From: Sanderia malayensis
Taxonomy: Eukaryota > Cnidaria > Scyphozoa > Semaeostomeae > Pelagiidae
Assembly (NCBI GenBank): GCA_013076295.1
Contig: RQOL01000729.1
Location: forward strand, 186,001 to 250,000
Reading direction: 5' to 3'
DNA: 64,000 bases
In this document: positions 34,851 to 49,800 of the stretch, in pieces
Position numbering within the stretch: position 1 is the stretch's first letter
How the letters are laid out: each line of letters begins with the position of its first letter
Notes under the pieces: model-generated
The model's input: only the letters and a program-made list of their open reading frames with translations
What the model was told of the DNA's origin: nothing
Database searches by the model: none
Made by a program: the position numbers and the translations under genes

Positions 34851-37800
34851 ATGAATTTTATGGCAATATTACCTTGGCTTTTGGCTAATTTTATGTGCTC
34901 AAGTATTCTTGCTGATCGAGTCGATGATAAGCCCAAGATAGATCTATCACAGGTATATATACAATAATTTGTGTAGCCGTATAAATTTTTATTTGTTATA
35001 AACTTCTCGCAGTTGAATTTCAAAAGATAATCACAGCGAAAGTGGAGCCTAAATAATTATTTATATTCTTTTCTGTTTCTTTATCAAAACCCCAAACCTC
35101 AATGCTACAAAATATTACAACTTGTCATAAAACTTGGGATCACTTTAAATCATTTCACTGCTTTTATGTGGATGCAATGCATATTATAAATAATTATTTT
35201 TGCCATTTCGAAATATTTTTTCATTCATTCTAGCTGGAATTTGAAAACCTGGAATCAAAAGTAAACAGAGGTGAGTGGAAGTTAAATATTATTGTTACAA
35301 GTGTTGAGTTCATTCGTCAAAGTTTTCAGCATTTAATTCAACACATAAGACCAATACAAAAAGTCAAGTAATTTCCTTTCTTTTGGCTCCCGTCAACTTT
35401 ACTGCAAATGAGGAATGTTTCATTGTTGACTCGTTTGAAAAAAATTACAATCTTTCAAGTCATCCATATCATATCCAAAAGACTTCTCTACAAATTTTTC
35501 AACAAGAAATATCTGCATTGTGTGTATTGGGCTGGGGATAAAACAATACTGTTTATTGTGTTACACAATTATCGTGGCATTTCAAAATAATTCGTGCGAG
35601 TTTCTGCCAAAATTTTTCCTCTGACGATGGATCATGCAGTGTTTATCATGCATGCAGTGTTTTTCCACCTGGACACGGGACCACATGAGTCTCCTAAACA
35701 CAATAGATCATTGTTTTCAAACAGCCCCTCTTCCAATGCCACACATATTTTTGTGTCACACAAAGTTGGCCGTGATGAAACCTCGACTACACGATTACTC
35801 AGAATATCAAGGTTTTCAAACCATTAATCGGGTATACAGTACATTGTACGAGGTTTTCAACACCATCTGATTGCATTACGTATTCTGCTAATCAATCCAA
35901 CAAAGGTCTTACAATATCTGCAGAAAATCCTTCGATTATATTCCACAACAGTGGTCCCTTGTGGTACAGTGCCCAGAATTCCCCGTTTATTGCTTATTGT
36001 CATAGAAACATTGATAGAGAGAGTTTCTAATGACGTTAATTACTGAGATGAACTTTATTTCCTTTGAATGTTAGCAATATTCGTTCTCAGATAACACATA
36101 AAATCAAAGAGAACAGACGTTGTGTATGACACACGACACAATGGCTGCAGGCTTTGGCCGACTCAAAATTAATAAATTCAAGTCTTTGATCTTGCGATTC
36201 GGTTTCCTACCTTTTGAATAACTAACAAGTATGAAATTTATCATCAATTTCAAATCAGTCCAGCGGGCTCACAAAGCTCTTGTTATCAATTCAAAATGAT
36301 TAATTCTTCCTTTTTTTATTCATTTTTCGATTGGTGTCATTGGCGCGGGGCACGCCCCCTCCCCCTCCCCACTTTTCTGCTAATCATGAAGCATGTTGCC
36401 ATTATTGATCTCACGCCCTTTTATTGTGTTGTCCCTCCTTACTTTTTGGCACATTCTTAACCCCATGGCTGGTGCTATGAGATAGACATTCTGGAATTTC
36501 ACACTAGCTTCAAAACACTCACCGATCGACTCTGGGATGGTCCACGGAGAGAGTCATTAGAAATATCAGATTAATCTTTCGAATGAAATTAACATGCATC
36601 AGATAATGACCAGATGATTAACTGCACAACACGAACTTAACAAATTCTAGAATAATTCCTGCTCGGTGGACCAATTAGTTGGTCAAGGTTCAAAACATAT
36701 AGGTCGTGCTTTTGGCAGCAACTTTAGAATTTGATTCACCCAGAAACTAATCCCAAACGTCCCAATATTTGGAGGAGAGGTGTATTGTCTTTAAATAACA
36801 AATAATAGGATATATGTCATTTCCTTTGCACGTTTCAAGTCACGTTTTCCAAAACCATGACTGGATTATTTGAACACGAGGTCAAACCGTACAACATACG
36901 CAACCTCGTTTTGACTGACAGGAGATATTTTGCTAACAGTAAGGAGTAAAGGAACTTCACTCTTTAATTCTCCATAATTCATTCATTAGCTAAATCTGAC
37001 TCTGTTAAGGATTTCCTGTAACTGTTTTATTGGGCCTAATTCTATCTGTTGTCTTCCCTTTTCTTTTCTTTCATTTACTCAGTATTTTTATGAACTCAAG
37101 CTGAAGTTTACACTCGACCATCTCAGGGTTTTGTCATCCTATTTCATTCATTTCATTGTCATTTCTTCCTTCGCTCTGTTCCATATTGTTCTAAAAGCAG
37201 TCAACATTAAACGCAAACCAACGCTTCGCCAAGAATTAAACCGTTTCGTTCAACTGTGCACCCTATCACTGCGTCACCACGAGTTACTTACGACACAGCA
37301 GAAATATTTTGCAAGCAGAATCTTCAGCAAAGAAACCCAATCTTACTTAACTTTTTATAGTTGCTCTATTATGAGACATTGTCATTTAACTGCTTTAGGC
37401 ATCTACCATTGTATATTTTGAGTACACGGAAGGATAAAGGAGAAATCTCATTTCATATCTTTGTGGATTTTGTGTGAAAGTCTCAAATGCATTTTGATTT
37501 CTACATCCTTTGTTCTCTTATCAAATCTTTCGCCTAAAACCGTCTGGACATTTGAAAACCTAAGCATTTCGTATCGATAACAGTAGTTTTATCTGACCAG
37601 AGTTACGTTACAGTAATTATACTTTGTTAGTTTTGTCGTTTGTTTGTTGTTATCGTGTTGCCTTTGGTTGGCAGACTGTTTCGGGTTGATTGCTAAATGC
37701 AATTTTACGATTGCTGGGGGTCTTTTGAAGTAACTTGGCACAAAGCAGTACAGAGTGACAGAATAACGGCAGTCGGCTAAATAGCTGATATTTTTACCCC

Positions 37801-40800
37801 ACCTCTCAGTATCCGTGTATACTTTAGAGTTCAACTTTGATCGAGTTTTAAGCTTTTCAAACAATGTTCTGGTCAATAAGATCAAATCGGCTATTTCTAA
37901 AATACGAGATGAAGACAAACGACAAAAGCTTGATTATTCTTTCCCTATCTCTCTGTTTAAACAGATGAAAATACAGCATTACAGACTATATCCTAAGGCC
38001 AGATGAAATCTGATTATAATTTTAACGTGGATTTTTTTTCTTTGTTGGTGTTAATTTGGATTGCTTTATTCGTTTCAATGTTTGTTTCTATTACAAAGAA
38101 TGTCTTTATCAATTGTCCGCCTCGTTCGCAGATTTCTTAATACACGTTGGTTTTTCTTATTAAAACTTTGTTATATTTGATTTGGAACTTGCTCAAAAAA
38201 ATACACGCTGTTGTTCTAACTCCAACATTCAACATGCTTTGAATTTTGTATGGTTTTGGAACCGTTTGTTTAAGATTGCTTAAGATAATATTTTTCCTTA
38301 TTCCATTAGCTTATTCATGGATCGAAACATTTCACGCGAGTTACTTTTAATTTACAAGAGCCGTCCAGCCCATAATTCGATAATAAATTTTTCCGTTTTA
38401 CGTAATTTAATTTCAATTTAATAATCAATTGAGGAGGATAAATGTGGCCTTTGCCAAAATTCGAGTCCAAATTTGGACAATCTTCTTTTGAACGATGGAT
38501 TTAATTCTGCAATTTTCGCCAACATTACTGTCGTAATGACACTGCAATGTTTTTTCGCTTATATTGATGTTCTAACGCAAATATCAAAGTGCTATTTAGT
38601 CGAGTAATTTTCCGATGCATTCTCGTAGATTTACCGTAATTTAATTCGGAAACACCGAATCAAAAGTTTGTTATTTTGCCGGGGAATATAAATGACGAAT
38701 AGTAATTAACATGTACTTAAATGTTCATTTTACTCTGAGATATTATATCTGAGATATGAGATATTTGCTGCCACGTATAGTGTACTGGGGGTGAAATAAA
38801 GAGAGATTAGAAGTCGAGGTCAACCTTTATAATGATTTCGTGACGTTGGTTGGTTGACAGATATTCCTCTTTTTTCTAGATGAATTTGAAAAGAACTTAG
38901 ACAGTTACGAAATTACTTACCCAATCGCTTTAGAAAAAGAATACACTTTAAATGAAAATCATAGAAGATTAAGAAGAAATGTCGACGATGATAGAATTTC
39001 TTATTATCAGGTAAGTCAGATTTAAAAACACTGTATTTGTCATGCATGCATTAAAAGAATGAGAGATAAGGTTAAAAGGAGTGCAGGATCTATCTCTCTC
39101 TCGGGAAACCTTTTCACGATGTTACGAGTGAATGCAACGCTTGGTTGTTAGATGTTACATTTGACAATGCAATGCTGCCCAACTTTGCATTACTGTGGCT
39201 TGCATTGTGTGTTTCTAACTGACATGTAACAAAGAGACAGGCACTGCCAACGGGCTAAAGCATCTGCTATCTGCCATTAATGAGGTATGCGTATGTGTCG
39301 TACCACATTGCATTTGCGGCCAGTGTCACATTCATTCCAATGCCACACACACATACCAGAATAATGATCATAATAAAAGGACTGTTGTTGATTGTTCAAG
39401 CTCCATTATGACATATATTCAAGTGTTGTCAAAGCTCTAGAGATAATATATGCTACTTAGTGTCAGAAGTTTTGAAATGGAAATGATCGAAAACCGACAG
39501 CGAATCCCGCAATTCGGTTATCTTTGAATCACTATTCCACAGAATCACTATACGTAAATGACTGAATGTCCCATTGTTATTGGAGCTTTGGAGCTATAAC
39601 TGTGATACTAGCGGTCAGGGAGATAAGAAAGGCCAATGTCTTGTACACTTGGAGGGGAATCTGCTGTCAAATCTAACTGAAATTCGACGAGTGGGCTGGT
39701 TTCGTGTGGTTTTAGCACAATGAAGCCAGCATAATGTCCATGTCTGAATTTGGTTTCATCCGCTCACTTTTCTCTGCTTCAACACAGAAGAGAAAATGAC
39801 CTTGGTTCACGATTCTTGTTTATACCTTGATTGCAATTTTATGGGTAAACAATTATCATAATACCACTTGAAATGGTTTCCTTTGATACTTTATGATGCT
39901 TGATAATTGCTGCACATGTTGTGTCACGAAGGGCGTGGCAAGGCGTGGCAAGGTGTAAAGAGAGATGGGCACCACCAAATTTGTTAATTTGTACCACATG
40001 TCTCTAACTTTGTCACACGATGATAAGAGACAAGTTGGCCACGAGAGACATGTCTCTCGTATTTCTTTTTCCACTGCTTGTTCAAGATTTAAATGAATAT
40101 TAAATGATTATTTTTCGACTTTTACTGATTCCACTAATTAGTCTTCCTGTCTTTACTTGTTTCAGATTAATGCCTTTGGTAAGACAGTGGAATTAGAGCT
40201 TGAAAATAGTGGCAATATATTGCCCGGAGCAAGTGTGGAATATCACAAATCTGATGGAATCCAAAAGAAGCTACTTTCTCATAACAGTTGTTTCAAAGTG
40301 GGAAAAGTGACGAATGTCAACAAATTTTCATCTGCAGCAATAAGCGACTGTGATGGACTTGTAAGTGTGATATTCAGACTGATATTCAGTCTAGTGTGAT
40401 ATTCAGACTGATATTCAATCTAGTGTGATATTCAGACTGATATTCAGTCTGGTGTGATTCGTCTCTTTGCTGCACCACCTGGGCTCTTCCTGTGTCATAA
40501 TTACCCTGTACCATTAAGAGTTGATTATCCTTGTTGAATACCACAGTTAAAACTTGATATGCAATTTGTATTATAATTCATGTGCCTTGTTCATTTTGCT
40601 GTGGTCGAAAGCAGTCGTGTGGTGTTTGTAACAGTTCCTCTTTATGACCAGACCCTTATTCGTCTTAACTTCGCCTCTATTCAAACTGTTCAAGCGTCCT
40701 TTCTCCACCATACGTTCCTCGTGCGAATAGACAGATTCTGGGCATTCTTAAACTCCAGTTCTTTCCGTTAACAAGAACAAGACAGCAAGATACATGTTTC

Positions 40801-43800
40801 CTATCAGCGTGTATGGCTTGTAATAATATGTGAATTGTAAACTTTCCCATAACTCACACTGTTTAGCATTCCTATCCCAAGTACAACAGTTGTTGTTTTT
40901 CACGGCATAAGAACAATATTTTTCTGCAGCGCACAAGCACTCACTTCGCTTCTCTTTCTTGCGTTGTATTTCTTCCATCGACCACATTTCTCCCATCGAC
41001 CACATTTCTCCCTACGTAGTATAGCATCAAACACAAAAACTTCTGTGATGTAATTCAACGGTGTAATTGGGTATAACTTGGGTGTAACTAATCAATCAAG
41101 TTCTATGCTAATTAAATTCACTTTTTTAGGCCGGCCTGGTAAAGACAGAAGATGATCTTTTCTTCATTGAGCCCATGAGACCCAAATCGAACGAAACCCA
41201 CCCATCACTCCACAGGCCCCATCTTGTATATAGAACCAAGGATTTGCCATCTTACTCTATGGAAGAATACGTCAACAGAACTATAATGGACAATGTATTG
41301 CAAGGTGTGCCTTTATTTATGCTTTTGTTATCACTAAGTCTGCTAGTGCTTTTATTTTCCTTCTCTGCTACTGATTTACCTTACTGCGCTTTCTTATTTC
41401 TTACTGCTATTCCTTTTACTTATCAATGAATTTGTTTGTCTTAGCTCCTCTTTCTGCAAGCGTGCATGCATCTGGTAACAGAAGCTCACGTGTAAGAAGA
41501 GACGCCTGGGACAGTTTCATCACTGTCGTCAACAAAGCAGGTCGATCAATACAGGTAAGAAATCGCAAGCATCATGCTACTTCGAGCTGAGGTTTTATTC
41601 ACATACAATCGGCAGCAGTTGTTTTGCAATTGCCTGAGCTGTGGCATTGTACAGCGTGGGTTGGTGAACATTTATTGGCTTTGCATTTGCTTTGAGTTAA
41701 TCAGTATTTATTTTCATTTCTCTTAAGCTTCATTGGTTGGATTTGTTTGGAAGGCGAAGATACTTTGTAACGCTTGAACCGAATCGCAAACGGTCAATAA
41801 ACACATACGCACAAACGAAATGGGTGGCCATTGATGATTCAACGCAGAACGTCTTGTTTCTTAACAAGAAAAAGGAATTTCTAACACGAAGAAATTCAGA
41901 GTCAAATCGAGACACAATCATTGTAACTTCTCCAGGTAAACACTATTCCCACGAATACATACCCCCACGTAGGGACTGTGTTACCCATTGATATTCAATT
42001 TGGATGGATTAATGTCCAGGGGGTAATGTAGATGATACGAATAGGATGCAATGTATTGGAAATGATTTGTTAATCTTCCTGCAGATGATGTTGAGAAGAA
42101 AGCAGTTACGTCGAATAAATTAAGGGGTGAAGAACATTGGATTGAAGCATTGATCATAGCAGATGAAAGTATTGTTGGCTTTCATGGAAAACATAAAGTT
42201 GAAAAGTATTTATTGATTCTCAGCAACATGGTGCGTATTCAATAATATTTAGACTGATGACTGGCTCTTAATATTATCTTGATATCATCTTGATATCATC
42301 TTGATGTCATCTTGATATTATGGGTTGATTATCAAGAGCTTTGTAAGAATATCACTCTATTTATATTTATTTAATTACCTTACTTATTTCGTTTTCATTT
42401 TTAGATTTCACATATAATGAAAGACCCATCGATTGGTGTTCGCTTAAACTTTGTTCTAACGAGACTGGTTATTTTGCAGAAAAAGGATGTAAGTGGCTAA
42501 TTACCTATTTTACCCTTGCACATTGGGAGGGGGGTCGCACATTGGGAGGGGGGTGGTCCCTGGCCACTGGTCCCTTTAGCCTAAGCCCCGAGGCTTGCCA
42601 TTTGAGATTTTGGCGATGTTTTATTTGCCTCTGCTATCTATCCTATTTAATCTCCTTTATTTATCGCCTTTGTGTTTTATTGCAGCCAAATTTGACGATC
42701 TACAAGAAGAACCCATCGGCGAGTGTTCGTTCGGCTTGCAACTATGCCATGCGGATTCAGAAGTCAACTGACGATGCTCACAAAGATCATCACGATTTCG
42801 CATTGATTCTCACAAAGTAAGCATCAATTATAACAGATAGAAATATTGTTTACAACACAGTTTTAACCTAAGTAGCCTAATAGAACTATAATCTGCTGAT
42901 ACTTTTAGATTGCTACATATTTAGTTTGATGGCTCGTACGATTTAATAGTGTTATATTGAAATAGAATGGCTCATTTGTAGTGAAATGGCTCATTTGAAG
43001 TGTAATGAAATAGAATGGCTCATTTGTATTCTCTTTTATTTCAGGCACAAATTTGGACCAGCAGGTGAGTGGATAATTTTAGAACTTCAAGTAACCTGCA
43101 TTTATATAGTTAATGAAACTTAGTCTGAAAATGAGGCTAATTCTGATTGGATAATTACATTGTTTCAGGCTATGCACCTGTATATACGATGTGCACGCGA
43201 CGAAGTAGCTGTGCGTTGGTAGATGACAGTGGATTTGCGGCTGCATTTATAGCTGCACACGAGGCTGGTCACACACTTGGGCTTGGCCATGATGGAGATG
43301 AGAATGACTGCAAGAGTGATGCTCAAATTGGCAGCATCATGGCGCCACTTGTCGTTTCAAAACTCACCAAATTTCACTGGTCAAAATGCAGCAGGAAAAC
43401 TATTCAAGAAAATATTCCGTAAGTTCATTTCACACCTGGTTAATGCTTGTTTGACGCAGGAAGAGCATTGTGTAGTATGTTCTTATATATAGCTAGCCTA
43501 CCAACGGATATTTCACTGACAAGGACTGTCTCTCTACACCATACTGAAGGCCCCAAGATCCTGTTTGATAATGAGGCTGGATGATGTTAATTGACCTGGA
43601 ACTATTGATGATAATTTACATTTTATTTTCAGGTATTTTAGATGTTTAAAAGATAGACCACATCCTAAGAATTTTAAATTTTTGGACTCTTGGCCGGGTG
43701 TCTATACAACCTCTGACGATCAGTGCAAATTTGTATTTGGAGACAAGTTCGAGAAATGCGTTAGAATCAACTCTTTTCAATGTTATTTACATGCTTATAC

Positions 43801-46800
43801 ATTCCTGTATTGCTTAATGTCTGCTTAGTTACATTAGTCGAACTGTATTCCTGTTAATTTTGTTCACAGCATTATAGTATAGAGACATGTCAAAGACTTT
43901 GGTGTAGAGAGAGGTCGTCTTGTTACACTCGCAGTCGGCCACCTCTTGATGGAACATATTGTGCACCAGGAAAGGTAAGCAATTAAAATCCTCCTGCGCA
44001 GCTCGCTGAACATTTCCCAATTAGGGATTTGTTCAGCGACTGATCATTCAAAGGAAATCTTTGTGAACTTTCGCGCTGTAATGTATGTGCTTTACTTTTC
44101 AGTGGTGCATGAAAGGCAAATGCGTTAGAAGCAATGTCCCAACAACTCGGCCAACTCCAGTTAATGGGAAATGGAGCAATTGGAGTGCGTGGACCAAATG
44201 TTCGCGCTCCTGTGGAATTGGTATTCATTTCAAGACAAGAAAATGTAACAATCCAAAGTAAGAACGATATTTTCCATTGTTTATATTTTTATTTAAAATT
44301 GCACTCGCATCTTTTGTGCTAATGGTTGATTCGATTCCTTAACTGATTTATTATAGACCAAAACATGGCGGAAAAGATTGCGTGGGAGAGCCAACGGAAA
44401 GGGAAATATGTAACGCACATGTATGTTGTTTGAATATTCAGTAGTGGTGCAAGTTTAATTTAGAATTAACCGTCTTTGGTTCAAATGAATTGTTTGCATT
44501 TTCTTTGTTTTATTTTAGAAATGTCCCATCACTAAAAATCACATTGATATTCAAGATGAACAATGCAAATTATTTGCTGGCAATCAATACTCTCTTCTTT
44601 CTGATTCAATGTTTGAAAATTTCTGTAAGTTTTATATGAGAGTTTGATATTATTCGCACATTATCTAGTTATTTATTCGTCTTTATTTACAATCTAATCT
44701 AGTAAGAATCTATTTGTTTTTAATATTGGTTTTTTCGTTGCAGTTAAAAGCAGAATGAACACTTTGGATTGCACATTTCAAAATGGTCTTTGCAATTGGG
44801 TTCAAGATTCCAGAGATAAATTCGATTGGAAAGTCAACAAAGGTAGAACACCAAGTTCTGAAACAGGGCCTAAAAACGACCACAAAGGGAACAACGATGG
44901 TTAGTAAATCTCATAATTCTTTTATCAATGCTTGTACATCAGCTCTTCATGAAGTTACTGCTTTAGGTCGACACCCTTCATGATGTATATAGAGTAATGA
45001 ATAAGAGCTGAGTATAATACGAACCTGTTCACATTCAGGGAGATACATGTACATCGAGGCATCGGACAACTATGGAGCACGCCGTAAAATGGGGGACAAT
45101 GCAAAACTTGTCAGCCCAGAAGTTGCTGCCCCACGTGCCTGTTTGAAGTTCTATTATCACATGTATGGGTTATACATGGGCTCATTAAAAGTTATCGTCA
45201 GGCAGACGGATGGAAAAGAAACTGTCGTTTGGAAGAAGTCTGGAAATCAGGGAAATATTTGGTTCAAGGCTGATGTTTCTATTGAATCCACGAAACCCTA
45301 CAAGGTGAATTACGTGGAAATGATTTATATCACATTGCATCTTGGAAATAATGTATATTCTATTTGTTATTAGTTAATACAGCAGAAGTTTCAGGCAGTG
45401 AAATTAAATGCCATTTTTTCAGATCATATTGGAAGCAGTTCGCGGCGCACACTATACAAGTGACGTGTCTATAGACAGTCTCGTATTCAGTGCTGGTTTA
45501 TGTAAAAAGGAGGCTACAGGTATTTATTATCATTTTTCATACGTTAAGCTATTGAACACTAGAGACCTGCGAATAATTCACAAATGATTTAAATCTGACT
45601 TCACTCCAGCTGGATTGATTTGATTTGGTTTTGCGCTTGCATTCGGTTGAAGACCCTTTGTTTTTCTCTTTATCAAGTCAAGACCCCATGCGCAGTATCG
45701 TGTTTATCAAGAAACAAGAAGCAATTTGTATTGGACAAAGTTGTCCTTGATGGTACTCGGTGTTACAATAACAGGTCGCACGATATTTGCATCAGTGGAA
45801 AGTGTGAGGTAAGAGCACGTTTGCTTTCATCACATCCATCCTTTGATCATTGCAAGAATTTTTGGAATAATCAACGGATCGATAGCTTACCCCAACTATA
45901 TTCCACTATGTATCAGCCATTTACTTAGGGTTACGGAATCAAATTTTTCAAAATCATCGGAAATTCACTTCCAAGGTCTCTAATTATACTAATTAGCATA
46001 TTCTGATCATTTTGAGACAATTTCCAGCTCGCTAGCACAAGTATTTCAAAAGTTGATAATTCGCGATAGCTTACCCCAACTATATTCCACTATGTATCAG
46101 CCATTTACTTAGGGTTACGGAATCAAATTTTTGAAAATGATCGAAATATCACTTCCAAGGTGTCTAATTATACTAATTAGCATATTCTCATCATTTTGAG
46201 ACAATTTCCAGCTCGCTAGCTCAAATATTTCAAAAGTTGATAATTTGCGAGAGCTTACCCCAACTATATTCACTATGTATCAGCCATTTACTTAGGGTTA
46301 CAGGATGAAATTTTTGAAAATCATCAAAATATCACTTTCAAGGTGTCTAATCATACTAAGTAGGACATTCTGATCATTTTGAGACAATTTTTAGCTCGCT
46401 AGAACAAGTATTTCAAAAGTTGATAATTCGCGATAGCTTACCCCAACTATATTCCACTATGTATCAGCCTTTTACTTAGGGTTACGGAATCAAATTTTTG
46501 AAAATGATCGAAATATCACTTCCAAGGTGTCTAATTATACTAATTAGCATATTCTGATCATTTTGAGACAATTTCCAGCTCGCTAGCACAAGTATTTCAA
46601 AAGTTGATAATTCGCGATAGCTTACCCCAACTATATTCCACTATGTATCAGCCATTTACTTAGGGTTACGGAATCAAATTTTTGAAAATGATCGAAATAT
46701 CACTTCCAAGGTGTCTAATTATACTAATTAGCATATTCTGATCATTTTGAGACAATTTCCAGCTCGCTAGCTCAAATAGTTCAAAAGTTGATAATTTGCG

Positions 46801-49800
46801 AGAGCTTACCCCAACTATATTTCACTATGTATCAGCCATTTACTTAGGGTTACGGAATCAAATTTTTGAAAATCATCGGAAAATCACTTCCAAGGTCTCT
46901 AATTATACTAATTAGCATATTCTGATCATTTTGAGACAATTTCCAGCTCGCTAGCACAAGTATTTCAAAAGTTGATAATTCGCGATAGCTTACCCCAACT
47001 ATATTCCACTATGTGTCAGCCTTTTACTTAGGGTTACGGAATGAAATTTTTGAAAATCATCAAAATATCACTTTCAAGGTGTCTAATCATACTAAGTAGG
47101 ACATTCTGATCATTTTGAGACAATTTCCAGCTCGCTAGCTCAAATATTTCAAAAGTTGATAATTCGCGATAGCTTACCCCAACTATATTCCACTATGTAT
47201 CAGCCTTTTACTTAGGGTTACGGAATGAAATTTTTGAAAATCATCAAAATATCACTTTCAAGGTGTCTAATCATACTAAGTAGGACATTCTGATCATTTT
47301 GAGACAATTTCCAGCTCGCTAGCTCAAATATTTCAAAAGTTGAAAATTCGCGATAGCATACCCCAACTATATTCCACTTTGTATCAGCCATTTACTTAGG
47401 GTTACGGAATCAAATTTTTGGAAATTAATTTTTGTTGCATTTTGAAGTTTTCTTCATTCATTTTTCAGGTTTTTGGTTGTGATAATGTCTTGGGCTCTAC
47501 AAAAGTACTTGATGATTGCAACGTCTGCGGAGGCGATGGCTCAACGTGTAATGCGGTGGAAGGCACTAAGGATATTGTACCAAAACAATGTTAGTAGTTA
47601 AGACATTATAATCAAACTCTACTTGTTCCTTGATCATATTTTTGGTTTTTAATTTGGTTCGTCGAATTTATTTTTACAGCATATGAAAAGATCCTGGATC
47701 TTTTGCGAGGCTCAACGAATTTTGTTTTGGAAGAGAGGCAGTCATCTCCATACAAGATCGGTACAGAATTTACTATTTTTTAACTATTTCTACAAACTTG
47801 TCCTTCCTAATATATTCAATATGTTCATGTCGTTTCTTTATGTTTTTTAATCATTTTTTATTCAAGGCATTCGCATACCTGGTCAAGTTTACTTGCGTAA
47901 GGAGGACATGGTCATAAATATTGGCAGTACAACGCTTTATTATGCAAATCTTAAAGATGGTAGACAAATGATATCTTGCACTGGGCCTTTTGACCAGAAC
48001 GTTGAGGCTGTGGTAGGTCATTCAATACGAGGTTAATTTCAGGATGGGTACGAGGCTGTGAAATTTTTCACTGAATAAAATAATTTCTCATTTTTACAGC
48101 TATATTCTGGTGCAACTACTGAAAAGAAAACAGCAAAGTTGAGCTTCAAGTATTTTGAAAAGAAAACTCGTAATGTTTATAAATACGAAGTTGATCGGTG
48201 GGAAAGCTGCAGCAAGTCTTGTGATGTTGGTAAGTTTTGATTCACAACAATTATTGTTTGCAAGCATTTATTTTCCGTGCAGTATTGTCTTTAAAAGCAT
48301 CTTGCATAATTGTTATGTTATTCATTTCATCTTCTTGTTTCATCCAGGAACCCAGAAGGCCGCTTTAAAATGCGTGAAAAACAAAAGGATTGACGTTGAT
48401 ATTAGATATTGTTCGCATCTTAAAAAAAATGACATATATCGATCGTGCAACGTTGCTGACTGCAAGACTTTGTGAGTTTTCATTCAATATTTACCATATT
48501 ATTTTCTTTACAGTTTCATTGACAGCTGCGAATAGATAATTGACTTGCATTTTTCCTTCCCACTTCCTGTTGACCAATATGTACGTTGCCAAGATGTTCA
48601 ATGTAGATACACGATTTTGTTTTACTTACTTTAATGAATGATTTTGTTTCAGGTACAAGTGGATTCTTTAACCGTGGTCTAAGTGTTCAGCTAAGTGTGG
48701 GTCTGGTCGACAAAGAAGAGTTGTCGCTTGTGTTTTGCAAAAGCTGAACAAAGTTGTACCGAATAGTGTTTGTCCACCGCCTTATCCAATCAATTGGCGC
48801 TATTGTAATACTCAGCCATGCGTGACATATGAGTGGTCTGCAAGGTCTTGGGGAAAATGCTCAGTGAGCTGCGGAGGAGGACTTCAAATGAGAATTATGG
48901 ATTGCGTTGTCAAGGGAACAAGTCGACGAATAGCTTTCAAATATTGCAATGGCAAAAAGTCACCCGCTAAGGTCCGTGAATGTAATTTGCACCAATGTGA
49001 TGCATTTGAATACAGAACTGCTATGGTGGGCAAGTGTAGTCGGTCATGCGGAGGAGGAATCCGTGGGAGAATTGTCAATTGTGTCAACAAGCGAACTGGT
49101 GCACGCGCTGGCAATTTGTTCTGCACGGGACCACCACCGCCACGTATTGAGAAGTGCAACGTACAGCCGTGTCCGCATTATGAATGGAATACGGAGAAGT
49201 TTGGTGCATGTTCGCAAACATGCGATGGAGGCGAACGATATAGGAATGTGTATTGCTTTGAGAAGAGATCAAAGACGCGTGTTGATGACTCGTATTGTAA
49301 AACAACTAAGCCTGACACTAGTGAAACTTGTGAGAACCCTCCTTGCAGTAGGTATGTACTATTCAATTATTCATCTTATCTATTGTAATAAATTATAATA
49401 TATTATAATATATTATAATTTATTATCATAACAAAATTTCAAATATTAACCAATTCTATTAGCGTGCAAGAGATTGAGCAGAGATCACTGGGATTTCTGA
49501 TGAAGTGATGAGATTTCCTTCCACGATCTTCATGATTTCCTAAGATCGATTCCCCACCACTGGCTTAATTTTACAGCAATGTTGTGCATTTCTGTTTATG
49601 CCTGATTGTTTTTTTTCAGCTATCTTTGGGATGAAGGTCCATGGTCATTGTGTGACGCAGTTTGTGGAAGCGGAGAACAAAATCGAACCGTCCGATGTCT
49701 GATGGAAGGGAGTCGTACTGTATCACCCGACTCACGATGTAGCATAACTGTCAATAAACCAGCATCAACCAAGTCGTGTCGTGTTAAAGATTGTGCTTCT

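Noticed and set aside
37131..37918. Two frames of about 100 codons inside ADAMTS intron 2
   Set aside because: No family resemblance or splice sites; chance open frames in AT-rich intron DNA.
45885..47420. Possible exons hidden inside satellite array B
   Set aside because: Frames are closed in every monomer, and exons 21 and 22 join in phase 0 with conserved Cys-rich sequence on each side.
48884..49398. Other-frame and antisense frames of 90-150 codons over the TSP1 exon
   Set aside because: They lie fully within the ADAMTS TSP1 exon, whose cysteine pattern fixes the true frame.
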